Assembly (NCBI GenBank): GCA_020796225.1
Contig: CM036775.1
Location: forward strand, 6,810,893 to 6,874,892
DNA: 64,000 bases
Direction: 5' to 3'
Source: Arion vulgaris
Lineage: Eukaryota > Mollusca > Gastropoda > Stylommatophora > Arionidae
The position numbers and the translations under genes were made by a program. The notes below the pieces were generated by a model that ran no database searches, was not told the origin of the DNA, and was given only the letters and a program-made list of their open reading frames with translations. This document shows, piece after piece, positions 1 to 10,170 of this stretch; within the stretch, counting starts at the first letter, position 1; every line of letters begins with the position of its first letter.

Positions 1-157
1 ATCCTGAGGGGACGAGTGAGAAGTGTGTTTGATCAACGAGCCACAGGAACCATCAGTATGCATACTCTTCGATATCTGTTGGGGAGACTGAGCACCTATG
101 GGTCTGCCCGGAGTGCAATGACGTCAGTTTAGTAACCAATAACCAATAACCAATTGA
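1..157 (+). mobile_element. 3' end of an RNase H-type LINE (family G)
   Basis: The sequence encodes a decayed LINE C-terminus (VRSVFDQRATGTISMHTLRY, then the remains of a HLWVCPECN-type zinc knuckle) and ends in a TAACCAA tandem tail at about 130-157. The same ending recurs at 1162-1378, 2935-3137, 12400-12625 and, inverted, at 50640-50808. Such short 5'-truncated copies are what target-primed reverse transcription leaves. The 5' part lies outside the window. Confidence 0.75.
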
Positions 158-159
158 AT

Positions 160-470
160 TCTTTAATGAGAGAACGGCGTCAAAACTGACACTCTGCACA
201 CAAAAAGAGAGAGAAGATTAAGAGACACGATGCCTACATCGGCGTGTCTGGCCATGTTTTTGTAAACGTAGTCATGACACTTAATATGGCGACTGTGACT
301 GATTTGTGCGTGAAAGATTGTTTTTTTCTTATTACCAGTACATTTTACTATTCAGGCGAGACTTACTCCGACTTCAGATCTACTTGTAATTTAGATGACT
401 AAGTAATGAATCAGGTAACATAGTCCAACACGTACAATGCACAGAGGCAATTATGTTAGCCTTTAGTTGG
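160..470. other. AT-rich spacer, nothing recognised
   Basis: No open frame, RNA-like structure or repeat family seen elsewhere in the window could be identified here. Confidence 0.4.
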
Positions 471-474
471 TCTT

Positions 475-673
475 TTTTTCCGATCCAGAAGCACTTGAGA
501 TTTCAGATCTTCGGCTCAGTGCCATGAAAATCGTAACCCTTCGGTTCGGAGCCACGAACACCGTAAATATGGAGAACCTGTGGCTTTTCTGCCAGCCAGC
601 GGAATCGAACCACACTCACAGGAGGCATGTCACCTGTCGTCCAACGCGTTAGGAACACGTTGGGCAGGCGGGC
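475..673 (-). mobile_element. tRNA-derived SINE, family A, copy 1
   Basis: Read on the minus strand it starts GCCCGCCTGCCCAACG, has an A-box-like stretch around CTAACGCGTTGG and a B-box-like GTTCGATTCC at about 601-610, then a body containing CGAAGGGTTACGAT. Copies 2 (26040-26165, plus) and 3 (36140-36346, minus) share head and body. Two internal pol III boxes at tRNA spacing followed by an unrelated body define a tRNA-derived SINE. The copy is diverged. Confidence 0.7.
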
Positions 674-930
674 AACAAGTTGATCTTAAATCATAAACTA
701 AGCATGGCCCGAGCTACTAGCAAAATGTGTATTAGAATTTGTAAGTAAAATAGTTTTGCAACCGTTTAATTGTTGAAATTCTGTAAATATAGGCTGCAAA
801 GTCGCTGCCTGCAGAACTCAATTTTCTTGTCTTTTCTCTAATCCTGTTTTGCCACACAGTAACAGGAAAAGAAGAAATTGCTGAACTGGCTTTTTTTTTG
901 TGCTTCATAAACAATATTTCTCACCGCCTC
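674..930. other. Spacer, nothing recognised
   Basis: Mixed-composition DNA with only short open frames and no family resemblance that I can defend. Confidence 0.35.
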
Positions 931-932
931 GG

Positions 933-1161
933 TTATTTCTGGGGTCCAAGTCTTTTTGCTTTGTATCCATTGTATCGGAGTAACATTGCTTTTTGAGAAG
1001 CACTGTCTGTTGGTAATCTACTTATGTGGCCGAACAATTTAATTTGTTGTTTCTTGATGAAGCTTAGTACTGATGGTGTACCCACTGTTTTCCTGATGTC
1101 TTCATTTCTCAACCGGCCACTTCTTGATGCTCCCAGAATTCTGCGTAAACACTTCATCTCT
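933..1161 (-). mobile_element. RTE-like LINE (family M), C-terminal part, segment 1
   Basis: The minus strand encodes EMKCLRRILGASRSGRLRNE followed by RKTVGT and IKKQQIKLFGHISRL. This is the post-RT region of RTE-like LINEs (usual pattern: EM.CLRR..G.TRRDR.RNE.IR, then QRIKWFGH). It is interrupted at 1161 by a G-family insertion and resumes at 1379. It corresponds to the ends of LINEs F and J and to the split element at 53066-53190 and 58032-58760. Confidence 0.75.
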
Positions 1162-1378
1162 TCGATCGTAGACACTTCGATCAAGCAATTTTAGCAGTTT
1201 GGAGTTACCCGTTGTTCAAGTCGAACTGGATGCCTGAGAGGCAGAGTGAGAGGTGTGTTTAATCAGCGAGCCACAGGAACCATAATTATGCATACTCTTC
1301 GATATATGTTGGGGAGACTGAGCACCTATAGGTCTGCCCGGAGTGCAATGACGTCAGTTTAGTAACCAATAACCAATA
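1162..1378 (+). mobile_element. Family G LINE 3' end inserted in LINE M, with TSD
   Basis: This 5'-truncated G copy ends in the TAACCAA tail. It is flanked by ACTTCATCTCT at 1151-1161 and 1379-1389, an 11-bp target-site duplication. The flanking LINE M sequence continues on both sides, so G arrived after M. Confidence 0.8.
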
Positions 1379-1510
1379 ACTTCATCTCTGTCAATGACTA
1401 GTTTTCCTATTTATCATACGAACCATCGTACAGGTTTGGCACTGATAGCATAATGGTGTGTGAACGATTTTGCTAAAGGCGTCCCTAAAGTTGAATATAT
1501 AGTTGCAACT
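1379..1510 (-). mobile_element. RTE-like LINE (family M), segment 2
   Basis: Continuation of the element at 933-1161 beyond the G insertion. It contains the inverted form of the TGCCAAACM motif seen in other RTE-like copies (F at about 42035, J at about 45570). Decayed. Confidence 0.6.
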
Positions 1511-1511
1511 T

Positions 1512-1800
1512 CAGCATCATGAGGTACAGTGCCGGCTGGCGGTGGCGATCATGGATCTCTACAACTCTCTGTCCCTGGTGTTTGCTATCATCTCAGATGT
1601 TGAAGTTCTTCTTGCCATGAAGTAAAGCTATCTTCAATTTTCTATCTCTGTCTTCCTCTGTCTCGTCATCCCCTTGATTTTACCGGTTGTCACAATGTGT
1701 TCTAAGCCTTCCATTATCACTACATATTGGAAAAACGATGATTGTCTTTTTCTTATATATACATATATCATTTTCCGTCTTTACAGATGATCAATTGGAG
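1512..1800 (-). mobile_element. RTE/BovB-like LINE (family K) 3' end
   Basis: The minus strand reads as a broken LINE C-terminus: GLEHIVTTGKI, a basic stretch, then the end IATASRHCT. The same region reads cleanly at 49494-49754 as TTGKIEGRRDRGRQREKMLD and DRDLWRSMIAYASRHGT. Basic GKIEG+RGRQR followed by DR..W+.M is the usual end of RTE/BovB-like reverse transcriptases. The tail is TGATGA-rich. Confidence 0.7.
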
Positions 1801-1853
1801 AGTGTTTTACTGTGACAAGTTCTGAGTTTTCGCTTTTCTCTCTTGTCTTTTTG

Positions 1854-2135
1854 CTCATACACAGTGGCGGCTAGTGATAATTTTTGCTCATACACAGTGG
1901 CGGCTAGTGATAATTTTTGCTCATACACAGTGGCGGCTAGTGATAATTTTTGCCCCATACACAGTGGCGGCTAGTGATAATTTTTGTTGGTGGGGTCAGA
2001 CATTTTGTTCCGGATAAATCATGATTTTTAGATTGCTATATTTTAATTTAATCAATAATAAATACGCAATATACATTATTTTTAGTGAGGTCCGGCCCCA
2101 CTGGCCCTTATAGACAAGCCGCCACTGCTCATACA
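1854..2135 (+). mobile_element. hAT-type MITE with TSDs and tandemly repeated left end
   Basis: The left terminus CAGTGGCGGCTAG (first at 1862) and right terminus AGCCGCCACTG (ending 2127) are inverted repeats. They are flanked by CTCATACA at 1854-1861 and 2128-2135, a perfect 8-bp TSD as expected for hAT. There is no ORF, so it is non-autonomous. The left end is present four times (starts 1862, 1895, 1928, 1962) in a 33/34-bp unit that includes the TSD. It sits in the 3' end of a LINE. Confidence 0.88.
1862..1986 (+). repeat. 33-bp tandem repeat of the MITE left terminus plus TSD
   Basis: Four head-to-tail copies of the terminus CAGTGGCGGCTAGTGATAAT, followed by TTTTTG and, after copies 1-3, CTCATACA (CCCCATACA after the third). 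This is 33-34 bp per unit. The unit boundary lies at the TSD/terminus junction, suggesting slippage or repeated insertion after integration. Confidence 0.85.
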
Positions 2136-2335
2136 TAAGTCTCTTCTCAAAAGACTCTACGCCCTGACGCAATATCGCTTTCCACACAACTATGTCATCA
2201 GCTAGTTTTTCCCATGTGTTGGGACCTATAGAAATGTTTTTCATTGAGGCCTTGCAGACATCTTCATATCTGAGTAGTGGTCTTCTCTGGTGTCTCTTCC
2301 CCTCTGACAGTTCACAGAATAACATCTCGTTCTTA
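2136..2335 (-). mobile_element. LINE C-terminus (family N)
   Basis: The minus strand encodes ELSEGKRHQRRPLLRYEDV, then NTWEKLADDIVVWKAILRQG and FEKR. This matches the widespread LINE ending GELSxGKRSxGxxKKRYKD...W+..A.DR..WR..I..GA..FE. A second, longer copy lies at 34854-35470. The MITE inserted just after FEKRLMYEQ. Confidence 0.7.
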
Positions 2336-2460
2336 TATTGTGGCAGTTAAAAGATCGGACAGGCTGACACCAACAGAATTGATTGTAGCGAAGCTAAGGC
2401 TGGAGAAGATGTACTTCGATTGCAACTTATCTCTAGAATTTATATTCGTTTTTGTCATTC
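2336..2460 (+). mobile_element. Family G LINE fragment, end of RNase H
   Basis: The TAAAAGATCGGACAGGCT stretch parallels the better copy at about 12300 (AATGAAAGAGCGGACAGGCT, encoding ERADRLA). This is the conserved end of a LINE RNase H domain. Only a remnant remains. Confidence 0.5.
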
Positions 2461-2934
2461 ACCTGTTCTCATGAAACATGATGTAGAAATTGTTGCTACC
2501 AATTTGTCAGTTTTGTCATTGTAGTTTCTGTATCTGAGTCATTTCTTTAAGAGATTTGCGTTGTTAGACCTAGCCAAGTTTATGTTATTCTCAAGTTGAT
2601 AAAATGTCAAATATTTCCCTTAAAATTAAGTGTATCTACTATCCTGGTCTAAAGTGAACCTCAGAGATAACAGAGGAGACGAATAACACTATTTATGAAT
2701 CGCACACAAAGGCTCGTTCTAGAAATGCCTTCTTATCCTGACGCTGTGAGGCAAAACAGGTTTAGAGACAAGAAAAAATAAGACTGTTCTGGTTATGAGG
2801 GTGTTCAAGGCAACCAGAGACGGACATACTTGTATCAACTGTTATAGAGTTTAGGATAGATAAAGGATTAGGGTTGCTGGGGAAGGCTCTTCTGTCTCTT
2901 GACGACCACCTACTCATGGAACACTAAACATTTG
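2461..2934. other. Spacer with one dispersed repeat
   Basis: No gene seen. The part at about 2685-2775 (ACTATTTATGAATCGCACAC onward) is similar to 3965-4065. These are two copies of an unnamed dispersed repeat of about 100 bp. Confidence 0.45.
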
Positions 2935-3137
2935 TTGATTCAATCCAGCGATTGATGGATTTTGAAATTACACGTTGTACAAGTGGATCATATTGATTGA
3001 GGGACAGAGAGAGAGAGAAGTGGGTTTAAACAACAAACCACAGGAAGGGTATGCATACAATTCGACATCTGTTCGGGGAGACTGAGCACCTATTGATCTG
3101 CTTGGAGTGCTGTTACGTCAGTTCAGTAACCAATAAA
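2935..3137 (+). mobile_element. Family G LINE 3' end
   Basis: Decayed copy of the G ending: the GGGTTTAAACAACAAACCAC region, then GCATACAATTCGACATCTGT, ending AGTAACCAATAA. It is 5' truncated. Confidence 0.7.
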
Positions 3138-3484
3138 CATACGTTAAATAGGATACACATTTGTATTGATGACTCTCTGGTAACGTTTTAAAAAGATAAC
3201 ACTCACGCTTGATAGTACCACATCTGAAGTGTCATACTGTAGTATAGTGTCAGTTACGGAACTACAAATTATCAGATGGTATCGATGGATTAGACATTTT
3301 ATCAGGGTGTGGTAACAAGAGAGTAAAGACTTGCAATGCAGGAGACACCAAACAGACTGCAGAAAATAAGGGGCGACCCAGGAGAACATTGAAGACAGCT
3401 TGTGAATCAGAACTCATAGACATGCATATGACTTGGATTAAGTAAGAAATCAAGACACAGGATCAAATTGAGTTTAGATACTTG
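3138..3484. other. Spacer, nothing recognised
   Basis: No domain, RNA gene or repeat supported. The short open frames here show no family pattern. Confidence 0.35.
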
Positions 3485-3925
3485 TCACACCTGGATATCA
3501 CCTGTCAGTTATGGTAGCTCACACCTGGATATCACCTGCCAATTATGGTATCGTACACCTGGATATTAGCTGTTAATTATAGTACCTCGCACCTGGATAT
3601 TAACTATCAATTATAGTACCTCACACCTGGATATCAGCTGTCCATTATGGTAGCCCACATCTGGATATCAGCTGTCAACTATAGTACCCCACACCTGGAT
3701 ATTAACTATCAATTATAGTACCCCACACCTGGATATTAGCTATCAATTATAGTACCACACACCTGGATATTAACTATCAATTATAGTACCACACACCTGG
3801 ATATTAGCTATCAATTATGTACCTCACACCTGGATATTAGCTATCAATTATAGTACCCCCACACCTGGATATTAACTATCAATTATAGTACCCCCACACC
3901 TGAATGTCATCTGTCAAGTATGTTA
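3485..3925. repeat. About 34-bp satellite (CACACCTGGATAT...), block 1
   Basis: About a dozen degenerate copies of a unit with core ACACCTGGATATTAACTATC and AATTATAGTACC, period 34 bp in the clearest part (3691 to 3725). The same array resumes at 4285 after LINE-derived DNA. Confidence 0.9.
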
Positions 3926-4080
3926 GTAAAAGGTGGACCACCGAAAAAGTCGATGCAGTGAAAGATACTATTTATGAAGTCCACACACAAGCCGGTTCTA
4001 GCAATCTCTTCTTATCCTAGAGGATGTAAGACAAACCAGGGTTAGAGAAAAGAAAGAGAAGACAGAATCATGTTAGCTGT
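3926..4080. repeat. Dispersed repeat, second copy
   Basis: Shares ACTATTTATGAA, GCxxGTTCTAG and GGTTTAGAGA-like blocks with 2685-2775. Function unknown. Confidence 0.5.
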
Positions 4081-4081
4081 A

Positions 4082-4280
4082 GCTTATCTTATCTTATCTT
4101 ATCTTAACCACATTTGCCGTGAAGCGTCGTGGGGAGAGTTAGTTTCTATCTTGTGCCAGGTGTGTTGCGCTTGAATTTGTCAGTTCGTGCTTTAGATATG
4201 TTTTCTATCCATCGTGTTCTTGGTTGTCTCGTGCTCTGTGCCCTGACTGTCGATTATTGTAGGCATTTGATAGCTGTAGC
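4082..4280 (-). mobile_element. 3' end of RTE-like LINE F with (TTATC)n tail
   Basis: Starts with TTATCTTATCTTATC and continues as the inverted copy of the last 190 bp of LINE F (42240-42440), for example ACCACATTTGCCGTGAAGCG. A third copy is at 21982-22485. On the minus strand the 3' tail is a GATAA pentanucleotide repeat. It interrupts the 34-bp satellite. Confidence 0.85.
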
Positions 4281-4452
4281 TGACACTTGGAAATCAGCTG
4301 TCAATCATTGTAGCTCACATCCGGAAATCACCTGTCTATTATATTAGCTCACACCTGGATATCAGCTGTTAATTATGATAGCTCACACCTGGATATCACC
4401 TGTCAATTATGATAGCTCACACCTGGATATCAGCTGTCAATCATTGTAGCTA
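4281..4452. repeat. CACACCTGGATAT satellite, block 2
   Basis: Four or five more copies of the unit seen at 3485-3925, here with ATCAGCTGTCAATTATGATA spacers. Continuity across the LINE fragment implies one array split by insertion. Confidence 0.85.
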
Positions 4453-4693
4453 AAATTAGAATGGATTAAGTGAACTGGTGATGAGTAGAATTACTAATGT
4501 TATATGTTAAGTTACTGTTATGTTACTGTTAACTTTGTTAGTTTTAAGTGTTCAAGTTGATCTTTATGAACATTAAATTAATCTGAACATAACATTAAGT
4601 GTCGTTCATTATGTTGTCTTTTATTCAATTAATTTGTCCTGACATTCTGTTTTTTTAAATTCACTTGCTTTGAAATCAGGAGTAATCATGACG
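4453..4693. other. AT-rich spacer
   Basis: T- and A-rich DNA without recognisable features. Confidence 0.35.
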
Positions 4694-4995
4694 CATAGTA
4701 TCAGGTAAGTAAAGGTAAAGGAAGCCTTTCATACCTCGTGGTATGTAGTTGCAATACAGTGTTAGGCCTGTATTTTTCATTGAACGTCGGCACACGATGG
4801 GTGATGTGGTCAGCATCACGCCGGCTGCCTGTACTTTCCCAGAGCCTGTCTGGTACCCAATTGAGGCTGGGTCGACCTGACAGCCGTCGTCGTCGGGAAA
4901 AATTCCTCGTGCACTACGGGAGTTGAACCCAGACATCAGCCTTGAGAAGCGAGTTCACTAACAACTACGCTACCGCGGCTCTCCATACTATCAGG
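4694..4995 (-). mobile_element. tRNA-derived SINE, family B, with TSD
   Basis: On the minus strand it starts GAGAGCCGCGGTAGCGTAGT (A box within GTAGCGTAGTTGTTAGTG), has the B box GGGTTCAACTCCC, then an unrelated body and a CTTTACCTTTACTTA end. CATAGTATCAGG (4694-4705) and CATACTATCAGG (4984-4995) form a 12-bp TSD with one mismatch, so the SINE proper is 4706-4983. Pol III transcription is expected from the boxes. A head-only fragment lies at 5728-5790. Confidence 0.85.
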
Positions 4996-5267
4996 GCCTT
5001 GCGGTATATTTTCTCAGTATGATGCAAGTCTTCGAAATGCAACGCGTTACATGTTGTTTCTTTAAATAACCTTCAATTGTGATTTTGATTTCGCAGTTTA
5101 TGCCGCCCCCTTTACGTGTCCGCCTGATGCGACCGCTTCTTGTTTCATATCACGGCACGGTCCTGCATATTATTGCACTTCTGACTGATTTTGATCTTAA
5201 AACTTGATTTGAGTTTTACACTTTTTGAGTTTCAGTTTAAATTATTCTCTATACTTGTACTGTAGTC
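4996..5267. other. Spacer, nothing recognised
   Basis: No supported feature. Composition becomes T-rich toward the satellite. Confidence 0.35.
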
Positions 5268-5725
5268 TTGTGTACTCTTTTCTCTATAATTTTACTGTTG
5301 TCATGTGTACACTTTTGTCCATAATTTTACTGTTGTCATGTGTACACTTTTGTCTATAATTTTACTGTTGTCATGTGTACACTTTTCTCTATAATTTTAC
5401 TGTTGTCATGTGTACACTTTTCTCTATAATTTTACTGTTGTCATGTGTACACTTTTGTCTATAATTTTACTGTTGTCATGTGTACACTTTTCTCTATAAT
5501 TTTACTGTTGTCATTTGTACACTTTTGTCTATAATTTTACTGTTGTCATGTGTACACTTTTGTCTATAATTTTACTGTTGTCATGTGTACACTTTTGTCT
5601 ATAATTTTACTACAATCTTGTACACGTTTCTCTATAATTCTACTGCAGTCTTGTGTACACCTTTCTCTATAATTTTACTACAATCTTGTGTACGCTTTTG
5701 TCTATATTTTACTGCAGTCTTCTGT
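5268..5725. repeat. 35-bp satellite (ACTTTTGTCTATAATTTTAC...)
   Basis: About twelve copies of a 35-bp unit with core TCTATAATTTTACTGTTGTC followed by ATGTGTACACTTTT. The middle units are nearly identical and the edges degenerate, the usual pattern of a tandem array maintained by unequal exchange. Confidence 0.93.
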
Positions 5726-5727
5726 TA

Positions 5728-5790
5728 ATTGTTGTCTCCAACAATTGAGAATTGTTCACTACAACTGCGCTACAGCGGCTCTACCTAACG
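5728..5790 (-). mobile_element. SINE B head fragment
   Basis: Minus-strand GAGCCGCTGTAGCGCAGTTG matches the tRNA-like head of the SINE at 4706-4983. Only about 60 bp remain. Confidence 0.65.
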
Positions 5791-6600
5791 GATAGATTAA
5801 CCAGTAATGAGTTGGAAGAGGTATTAAGGGAACTGAAGCTCAGAAAGTCGCCCGGAAAGGACGGGATCACAAATGAGATGCTTAAAAATTTAAGTAACAG
5901 AGCAAAGCAAAGGCAGCTCTACTGGTCATCCTCAGTATGTCGTGGAGGACAGGCATAGTACGAGAATGGAAGGAAGCGATCATGTTGCCCATCCTAAAAC
6001 TAGGCAAAAATAAACTCGACCCGGCAAGTTACAGATCAATAAGCCTCCTAAGCTGCACGGGTAAACTCATAGAACGCATGGTGAACAAACGGCTATCTTG
6101 GCACTTGGAAAGCAAAGGGCTTCTCATGGCACAACAGGGAGGCTTTGGAAGCACCGATCTACAGAAAATCAAGTAACCTATATCGCCCAGGAAATCGAGG
6201 ATGGTTTCCAAGAAAAAAAACAGAGACTGGCAGTTTTGGTAGATATGGAGAAGGCGTTTGACACAGTCTAGAAGGAAAGGATAAGACTGAAACTCCTCAC
6301 CCTCGGTCTGAAGGGAAGAATGTACAAATGGCTTGATAGATACCTAGAGAACAGAACAGAAAGGGGTTTCAAGTTCAGGTACACTAGTATGAACCCACTA
6401 GAGTAAAGTACCCCAGAGGAATGCTCTCACCAACTCTCTTTCTAATCTTTGTCAATGACTTACCCAACATGCCTACAAAAGGAGTACACTCTGCCATGTA
6501 TACAGAAGCCCTTTGGCAATATGGGCGAGAGAGGAGTAAATGACCATAGCAACAAATCGACTGCAGTGGTGGGGATTTAGTAGTGGAGAATTTAACAGTC
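5791..6600 (+). mobile_element. I-superfamily LINE reverse transcriptase fragment (family C)
   Basis: Two frames together encode SNELEEVLRELKLRKSPGKD, GITNEMLKNL, then SYRSISLLSCTGKLIERMVN and RLSWHLESKGLL, the early RT motifs. VDMEKAFDT and LSPTLFLIFVNDL, in other frames, are motif A and B regions. It is close to the RT at 54830-55839. Frameshifts near 5930 and 6240 and stops make it dead. Neither end of the original element is present. Confidence 0.85.
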
Positions 6601-7800
6601 ACTTAGAAAGGTGGGGATACCAAACACCAATGTAAAAAAGGGGGTGGTAGGACAATATGAAATAGATAACAACCTGCAGCTCAGGAATGGACTCGATGAC
6701 CCACCAACCTTCTACTCAGAATACAGAAAAATATATCCCACAGACCTGTCTTGCCACCGGTGACATAGCCCACAACTTGAATCGAACCTTCATGGAACAG
6801 CTGGGAGACAGTGACCACAAACCTGTCAAGCCCCCTTGAAGATTAGATATGTTACCCAAGTCCAACAAATAATGACCCAGTGGAACTAAAAAAGAGTTGA
6901 CCGGGCACATTTTTGAGGCTCAGCGACATCTACTGTGACCCCATAAATACACACCAAAAAAAAGATAAGGAACATGACATACCTACTTAACATATCTATT
7001 TTGAGGGCAGCAAGAGAATCAATTCCTAGAGTTGCAAGAAGAGAGTACAAACCTTATTGGTCAGAAGAGGTCTAAAATGTTGAAGAGAAAGTGAGTCGGG
7101 CCAGAGAAAGATTAGAAACTGAGCAGAACATAAACAGCTATGTAGCACCTAAGAAGCCTGGGATAAATATAGGAGAGCAGTCAAGAAAGCCGCAAGGCAG
7201 AGATAAAGAGACAAGACGTCTCAACATGGACAGAAGTGAGTTGAAGAAGCACTCCAGGGTCTTAGCCTTAAGAAGTCACCAGGGAAAAGGGTGGCATCAC
7301 AAATGAGATGCTCATTAACCAGACAAGAAAGTCAAGAAAAAGCTGCTAAAAGTTTGAATGCGAATGGAAAGTCGCAGAAATCCAGGAATGGAAAAAAAGC
7401 TATCCAGTGCCCAAGCTAAAACAAGGAAAAGACAGATTTAATCCAAGCAATCGTAGACAAATTAACCTCTTTAGGTGTGTTGGAAAAATTATGGAGAGGT
7501 TTCTCAATAGAAGACTCATGTGGCAACTGGAGCAAAAACATTTGATACTACTACAGTAGAGTTGATTCAGACAGCATGGATCAACAGAAGCCCAAATAAT
7601 TACTTGAAGGAGATCGAAAGGGATTTAAAAAAAGAAACATACACAACGGAAGGGTGAATGGAGAAGGATTTCGACAGGGTCTGGAGGGGAACTGAAAATC
7701 AAACTGCTAAAACCCCCGAATCAAATATATATTTGGAATATCACATCTGGAACAGAACAGCTGGAAGGACCAAATAAAACATAAGGAAGGCAACATCAAA
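6595..7800 (+). mobile_element. Second I-like LINE: endonuclease end and RT, heavily decayed
   Basis: Begins with an endonuclease C-terminal stretch (LERWGYQTP, DDPPTFYSEYRK, then LGDSDHKPVK in another frame, the catalytic Asp-His region). It continues into a linker and RT start (ELKK, SPGK, DGITNEML-like near 7260-7310) and FNPSN/INLF. It is distinct from the RT fragment just upstream, because endonuclease follows RT here, so two copies are juxtaposed. Confidence 0.6.
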
Positions 7801-9060
7801 ATTTTCCAAGGGGGGGTTTCCCCCACGCTACTTTAGTTTTTAAAAATGATTATGGAAGACCCCCAACAGAGTGCATGGTGAAACAGCATGATCTGGCACT
7901 ATGGACAGAGAAGAATAAATGCAGAGTCACCTAAGGATGAAATTTTAATTTTTTAAAGCTAGAAAAAAGAATTTTGCACCTTTATAAAGAAAATTTTTCA
8001 GTCTTCACCTACCCAAAAAGGAAATAAATGCCAAACTAATTTAAAATGCCCCTACTCTCAATATACAACAACATATATGGAACACATAACCCCGGGCGGA
8101 CTGAAAAAGTAAATCGGGAAAAAGAAAAAAAGATAAAACGTAACAAATTGAACCCCCGGATTTGGGGTTGAGCTTGAAAATTTTTACCCTAAGGGTTTAA
8201 CCAAGGGGCAGGATGCATCCTTAACCCCAAAACATTTAAAGCTGGAGTGTTGTGGACTCAAGGATCACCTGCAACCAAAGTCTCCCCATTAGAAGAAAAA
8301 ACGAAAAGGGACTTCAACCATTGAAAAAAGAGGAAATTTGAAAGCTTCAACGTGGAAAAATGAAAGACACGATTCCACCAATGAAAAATAAAAGCAGGGG
8401 GGGGAGATTAAAAAGGAGAGTTCGGAAACCAAAGAGCTTCCCAGCAGACTCATTATTAGCATGGCTCAACCAAGACATACAACCAGCCAGATTTCCTCCT
8501 GGTCATACAGGCCAGAGCTAGATGACCTAACACTAAAATGGCACTACAACATATGAAAAAAAACATGGAAAAATTATTCTTTTGTCTGTATTCAGCAGTA
8601 AAACTAAAGGGGAAACAAACAAGTGATCTCAGGCAACCGGCCCATTTGGCCCTTTCCCAGAGTGTGTAACCAGTGATCCCCCTCACCTGCGCACAGGAAC
8701 AAGAGAAAGACCCAAAAGATTAATGCCGTTTAAAACGTCGGGAAGCAAAGCCACGCCAAGGAAGCAAAACCGGAAAAAAACAAACAAACAGAGATGGATA
8801 TTAAAGCCGGGGCCCCATAACTATTTCGCCGGAGGGGTCACCCAGAAGAGAACAAACTGTTTCAAGATAGGCAAAACGAAATTTTCCCCGTGGGACAAAT
8901 AAGACAGAGCACGTCCACAGAACCCCCCGTATGGACCCGAAAGACAGAGGTGGCCCACTTACACCATCCAAAAAAACTGTAGGGGTTGTGATGTGCCTTC
9001 ATTAGAGAAACCGAAATCCCACTATGATAAGAGGCAGAAGAAAAGAAATTTAAAAAACAA
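7800..9060. other. Homopolymer-rich degenerate stretch, probably decayed LINE
   Basis: Runs of A, G and C (for example CAAGGGGGGGTTTCCCCC near 7807) and loss of any reading frame. A few short matches to LINE coding remain (FQGGVSPTLL near 7800). The texture differs sharply from the flanks, so either extreme decay or low sequence accuracy is possible. Confidence 0.4.
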
Positions 9061-10170
9061 AAATTTCTTTAAGGGTTTATAGAATTTTAAAAATGAAACA
9101 GCAAATTAAAAAGTACGTTTTTACCAAAAAAAATGAAAAAAAAACTTTATAAAAAATGAACAAAAAAAAATTAAATAAACAAAATAACCAAAAAAAACTA
9201 TTTTAAGGGGAAAAAAAGAATAACGAAAAAATAAACAAAAACAATAAAAATAGAAAAGAAGAAAAAAAATAAAATCAGTAAAAAAAATTAAAAGAAAAAT
9301 ATACCATATAGATTAAAAGATAAGAAAATCAAAAGCATAAATTTAAAACGTATTTGCAAGGTACTACAAAGAAAACAATCGATTTGAAAACGACTGCATC
9401 ATCCGAAACAGATCATGGGGCCACCGACATCGATCAAACCCTACAGAAATTTTGGTAATGGGGAAGAGCATTGGCGGGTCGCGCGGTTGGGCAAATGGTC
9501 ACTATCGCCGTCTCGCCGATGGGCCCCCGACACCGCCAAAAATAAAGGGAAAATAGGGAAGACCGAGAACCCATCGTCAATAAGAAACGGCCAAAAAAAA
9601 ACAGACGCGCTGTATCCCTAAAAACGTGTGAACGCGAGGCCAACGACAGCCAAATGAGCGAATTGGGCTTGGGACGGGACCAACATATCCAAAACTTTGT
9701 CCCGTCTGTAAGACCAAAGGGTAGTTGGGGGAAAACAGAAGGGGCTCAGGGTCTGACCAGATAGACAGATGAAATTTTAAAAATTTTTCACCAGGGAACT
9801 AGGGGGGGGTTAAGAAAGTTTACTCTGTCGAGTTAGAGTCCCTTTCTGGCTGGTAACCTGCCAGGATTTTGAGTTTTGAACTTATGCTTTTAAATTTCTT
9901 CCCACTTTTTAATCTTATATGTTGCAGATTTTTATATTTCAGATTTATTTTTTTTCCCCTTTTTTTTTTGTTTTTGTGAATTTATTTTTTATTGTTTTTA
10001 TTCCAGATTTTATTTTTTACTTTTTTTTGGCGTCCATTTGTGTTTATTTTTTTTGTCACCCCCTTTGTTGGCTTGATAAAGGCCTTGTTGGTCGAAAGTT
10101 TTTGTATTTTGTCATTGTTTTTGTAATTTGTAAACTAAAGTATTTGTAATTTTTGTGTTTTGCCAATCGT
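9060..10170 (+). mobile_element. Penelope-like element remnant with inverted arms
   Basis: The right part (9900-10170) holds GCTTGATAAAGGCCTTGTTG followed by GTCGAAAG, the same motif as in the Penelope element at 16096-18404. The left part (about 9290-9400) holds ATACCATATAGATTA, AAAAGCATAA and GCAAGGTAC in the inverted orientation used by that element's left arm. The interior is too decayed to show RT. Confidence 0.6.

Noticed and set aside
4905..4983. Possible tRNA gene on the minus strand
   Set aside because: Same reasoning: tRNA-like head of SINE B with a 12-bp TSD around the whole 278-bp unit.
9919..10149. Phe/Ile-rich membrane-like ORF
   Set aside because: It is the T-rich Penelope arm read as protein.
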